DNA from: Minisyncoccota bacterium
GTDB lineage: Bacteria; Patescibacteriota; Minisyncoccia; JAHIHE01; JAGLIN01
Reading direction: 5' to 3'
DNA: 50,560 nucleotides
NCBI GenBank assembly: GCA_028690055.1
Contig: JAQVBZ010000010.1
Location: 1 to 50,560, forward strand
Positions 48,782 through 50,560 of this stretch are shown here, piece by piece. The translations under genes and the position numbers were made by a program. Position 1 is the stretch's first letter. Each line of letters starts with the position of its first letter. The notes under the pieces were generated by a model. It did not search any database. It was not told the DNA's origin and saw only the letters and a list, made by a program, of their open reading frames with translations.

Positions 48782-48997
48782 TGGAGTAGCGGGTTTTAAC
48801 CCGCGCGGTATTCTGCCTATTGTTTGTCATTGCGAGGAGGTACTCCGACGTGGCAATCTCGTAACTACAATTCATGGCGCGGTATCCTTTTGTCATTTTG
48901 AACTTGTTTTAGTATCCTCGATATAGCACGCATAAGCGATATATTGTACAGCGTTAACGTTATAAAGCGAAGATTCCGGCTCAAGGCCGGAATGACA
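48782..48997. repeat. Three adjacent single-arm repeats (families A, B, C)
   Basis: 48782-48808 is a lone family A arm (GGAGTAGCGGGTTTTAACCC). 48824-48860 is a family B arm (TGTCATTGCGAGGAGGTACT). 48972-48997 is a family C hairpin (GATTCCGGC...GCCGGAATGACA). They fill the gap between the two ligase genes. Confidence 0.65.
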
Positions 48998-49026
48998 AAC
49001 GAAGTTTTCTAAAAAATAATACAATT

Positions 49027-50397
49027 ATGCCGATTATCTATCAAATCTTTCTATCTTTTTTCTTCCTTTTTTTTGCGTATCTTGCGCACAAGGACATAAA
49101 AAACGGCATCTATGCGGTTATTTTCTTATTGCCGATATACCTTCTCCGCTTCACTCTTTCCGATATCCCGACGACGGCGTTGGAGATTATAATTTATATT
49201 TTGTTTTTCCTATGGCTTATTAAAAATAGAAAGAATCTAGATATACGCAAAAGCGTTTCAGATTTTTTCAGAAACGATAAGATTTTGGCCGTGGGCACGA
49301 CGCTCCTCTTCTTCGGAGTAATCTTATCGACAATCCACTCTTCCGATTTACGCACGAGCCTTGGCGTGCTCAAGGGTTGGTTCGTGGATCCTTTTTTGTT
49401 CTTTTTGGTTTTTATTGATGTCATAAAAAATCAGAAGCAAATTGTAATTTTGCTTCGGAGCCTTATCCTCTCCGGGTTTGCCGTGGCTTTAGTGAGTATC
49501 GGTTATGCCTTATCCGATATCCTGACTTTCGACGGTAGATTGCGAGCCATTTATGAATCTCCCAACTATCTAGCGATGTATCTTTCTCCGGCATTTCTAT
49601 TCGCGGTTTATCTTTTTATTTTTCAAAAGGGTCCTCTTTTGTCATTCCGAACGGAGGTGAGAAATCCCTCTGTAGAAAAAAATTATTATAATGTTTGTTT
49701 AAACGCAGTAAAGAGATTCTTCTTTTCGCCACTCTCCCCGCAGAATAACAAAAAGGGGCAGGCTATAATCTTACTGAGCCTTGCAGTCGTTCTTTTGCTC
49801 ACCAAATCCTACGGTGCAATACTCGGAATCGCGGTAGCACTTTTCTGTTTCTCACTGAAGAGATATCAGAACAGAAACACTAAACTTTTTTCAGGCTACA
49901 AAAAAACGCTTACGGCTTTAGCCGTCGTAGCGTTGGTATTGTTTTCTTTTTTATCTTTTCAGAAATACGAGCAGCTCTTAAACGCAGGTGAGAGGTCATC
50001 GCTTGCCTCGCGCTTTATGATCTGGGACGCCTCGCGCGAAATGCTCGAGGACAGCCCCATCTTCGGCATCGGTCCGGGAACTTTCCAAAAAACCTATCTC
50101 GATTATCAAAGCCGCTTCACTGTCCCCTATCTTGAATGGGCAGTTCCTCAGCCGCATAACACTCTCTTGGCTTTTTATCTCCAGTCGGGATTGATCGGCC
50201 TCGTCGGTTTCGTCCTGATTTTGTTCTGGCTGTGCAAACGCGCCAAAGCCAGCGATATCGTTTTTATTTTCCTGATATATTTTCTCATCCACGGTCTCGT
50301 CGATACACTCTATTGGAAAAATGATTTGGCGATGGTTTTTTGGTTGGTGGTGGGGGTTGGATTTTTAGATAAGAAAAAGTTCAACTCGTTGAATTAG
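49027..50397 (+). CDS. O-antigen ligase-like membrane protein (second) with a repeat-derived insert
   Basis: A 456-aa polytopic protein with about 11 helices. FGIGPGTFQKTYLDYQ and the conserved PQPHNTLLAFYLQSGLIG are typical of the Wzy_C/O-antigen-ligase family. Residues about 205-241 (from LLSFRTEVRNPS to SPQNNKK) are polar, lie between two helices and are encoded by a family B repeat inserted in frame (49640-49750, 111 bp). The insert lies in a loop, so the enzyme may still work. Parallel function to the first ligase gene upstream; the pair may be polymerase plus ligase. Confidence 0.82.
   Translation: MPIIYQIFLSFFFLFFAYLAHKDIKNGIYAVIFLLPIYLLRFTLSDIPTTALEIIIYILFFLWLIKNRKNLDIRKSVSDFFRNDKILAVGTTLLFFGVILSTIHSSDLRTSLGVLKGWFVDPFLFFLVFIDVIKNQKQIVILLRSLILSGFAVALVSIGYALSDILTFDGRLRAIYESPNYLAMYLSPAFLFAVYLFIFQKGPLLSFRTEVRNPSVEKNYYNVCLNAVKRFFFSPLSPQNNKKGQAIILLSLAVVLLLTKSYGAILGIAVALFCFSLKRYQNRNTKLFSGYKKTLTALAVVALVLFSFLSFQKYEQLLNAGERSSLASRFMIWDASREMLEDSPIFGIGPGTFQKTYLDYQSRFTVPYLEWAVPQPHNTLLAFYLQSGLIGLVGFVLILFWLCKRAKASDIVFIFLIYFLIHGLVDTLYWKNDLAMVFWLVVGVGFLDKKKFNSLN
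49640..49750. repeat. Family B element inside a coding gene (B11)
   Basis: The left end TGTCATTCCGAACGGAGGTG and the right end CCGCAGAATAACA are the inverted ends of a family B element; inner words GAAATCCCTC and AGAGATTCTTC continue the symmetry. Its length, 111 bp, is exactly 37 codons, so the frame is kept. Confidence 0.7.
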
Positions 50398-50448
50398 TTT
50401 GCGAATAAAACATCCAAGTTTTTAAATGAGCTTTTTCTCGGCTCCCCG

Positions 50449-50560
50449 TCAACAAGTGTGATAGTTCATAATCCAAATCAGCGGTAAGAAAGCTAATGTA
50501 ATCTTGGCGATATAGTTATTGATATTCCTAAATCCGAATGAAACCCTCTTAATCATCTTG
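50449..50560 (-). CDS. Transposase C-terminal end (ISL3-like), partial
   Basis: The minus strand is open from the window edge to TGA at 50449, reading KMIKRVSFGFRNINNYI and then a hydrophobic tail. KRxxFGFRNxxNY is typical of the last residues of ISL3-family and related DDE transposases. The gene continues beyond 50560. GAGCTTTTTCTCGGCTCC (50430-50447) just past the stop may be the element end. Too little is visible to say whether the element is intact. Confidence 0.5.
   Translation of the reverse strand, partial: KMIKRVSFGFRNINNYIAKITLAFLPLIWIMNYHTC

Overview
The window looks like a chromosomal segment around the replication origin of a Patescibacteria (Candidate Phyla Radiation) bacterium, probably of the Parcubacteria group. 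This rests on the kinds of genes seen: secreted lamin-tail-domain and bactofilin-like proteins, type IV pilus machinery, an alpha-glucan cluster, many weak Shine-Dalgarno sites and no amino-acid or cofactor biosynthesis genes. It is an inference, since no rRNA is present. The standard genetic code fits: TGA ends several genes cleanly. I found no tRNA, rRNA or CRISPR array.

Layout. 0-14 kb: pilB, a TPR membrane protein preceded by a structured leader RNA, a large secreted GH46 chitosanase with two repeat arrays, ruvB, two small membrane proteins, a class A penicillin-binding protein and tyrS. 14.1-15.5 kb: no convincing protein gene; three consecutive promoter-bearing structured RNAs, the last about 610 nt with an internally duplicated module. 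16-23.8 kb, minus strand: ROK sugar kinase, GH57 glucanase, P-loop kinase, two GT4 glycosyltransferases, an APH-fold kinase and glycogen synthase. 23.9-27.1 kb, minus: an operon of a 7TM protein, an ATP-grasp/aspartyl-protease fusion and a cyanophycin-synthetase-like ATP-grasp ligase. 27.4-28.8 kb: yebC-ruvC. 29.3-38.2 kb: secreted or surface proteins (bactofilin-like, lamin-tail, beta-helix) and two small unknowns. 39-45.2 kb: the origin block, with dnaA, dnaN and a DUF721/DciA gene on minus and rpmH-rnpA-yidD-yidC-jag on plus, with DnaA boxes on both sides of dnaA. 45.7-50.4 kb: a polysaccharide flippase and two O-antigen-ligase-like proteins, then the end of a transposase at the right edge.

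Intergenic gaps are packed with several families of short paired-hairpin repeats (about 30-160 bp, REPIN/MITE-like). In one case such a repeat sits in frame inside an O-antigen-ligase gene. Members have diverged by compensatory changes, which implies that hairpin structure is maintained. The best candidates for undescribed biology are the three-RNA island at 14.2-15.5 kb, the promoter-stem-terminator leader RNA at 3.0-3.2 kb, the 7TM/ATP-grasp/protease operon and the repeat families.
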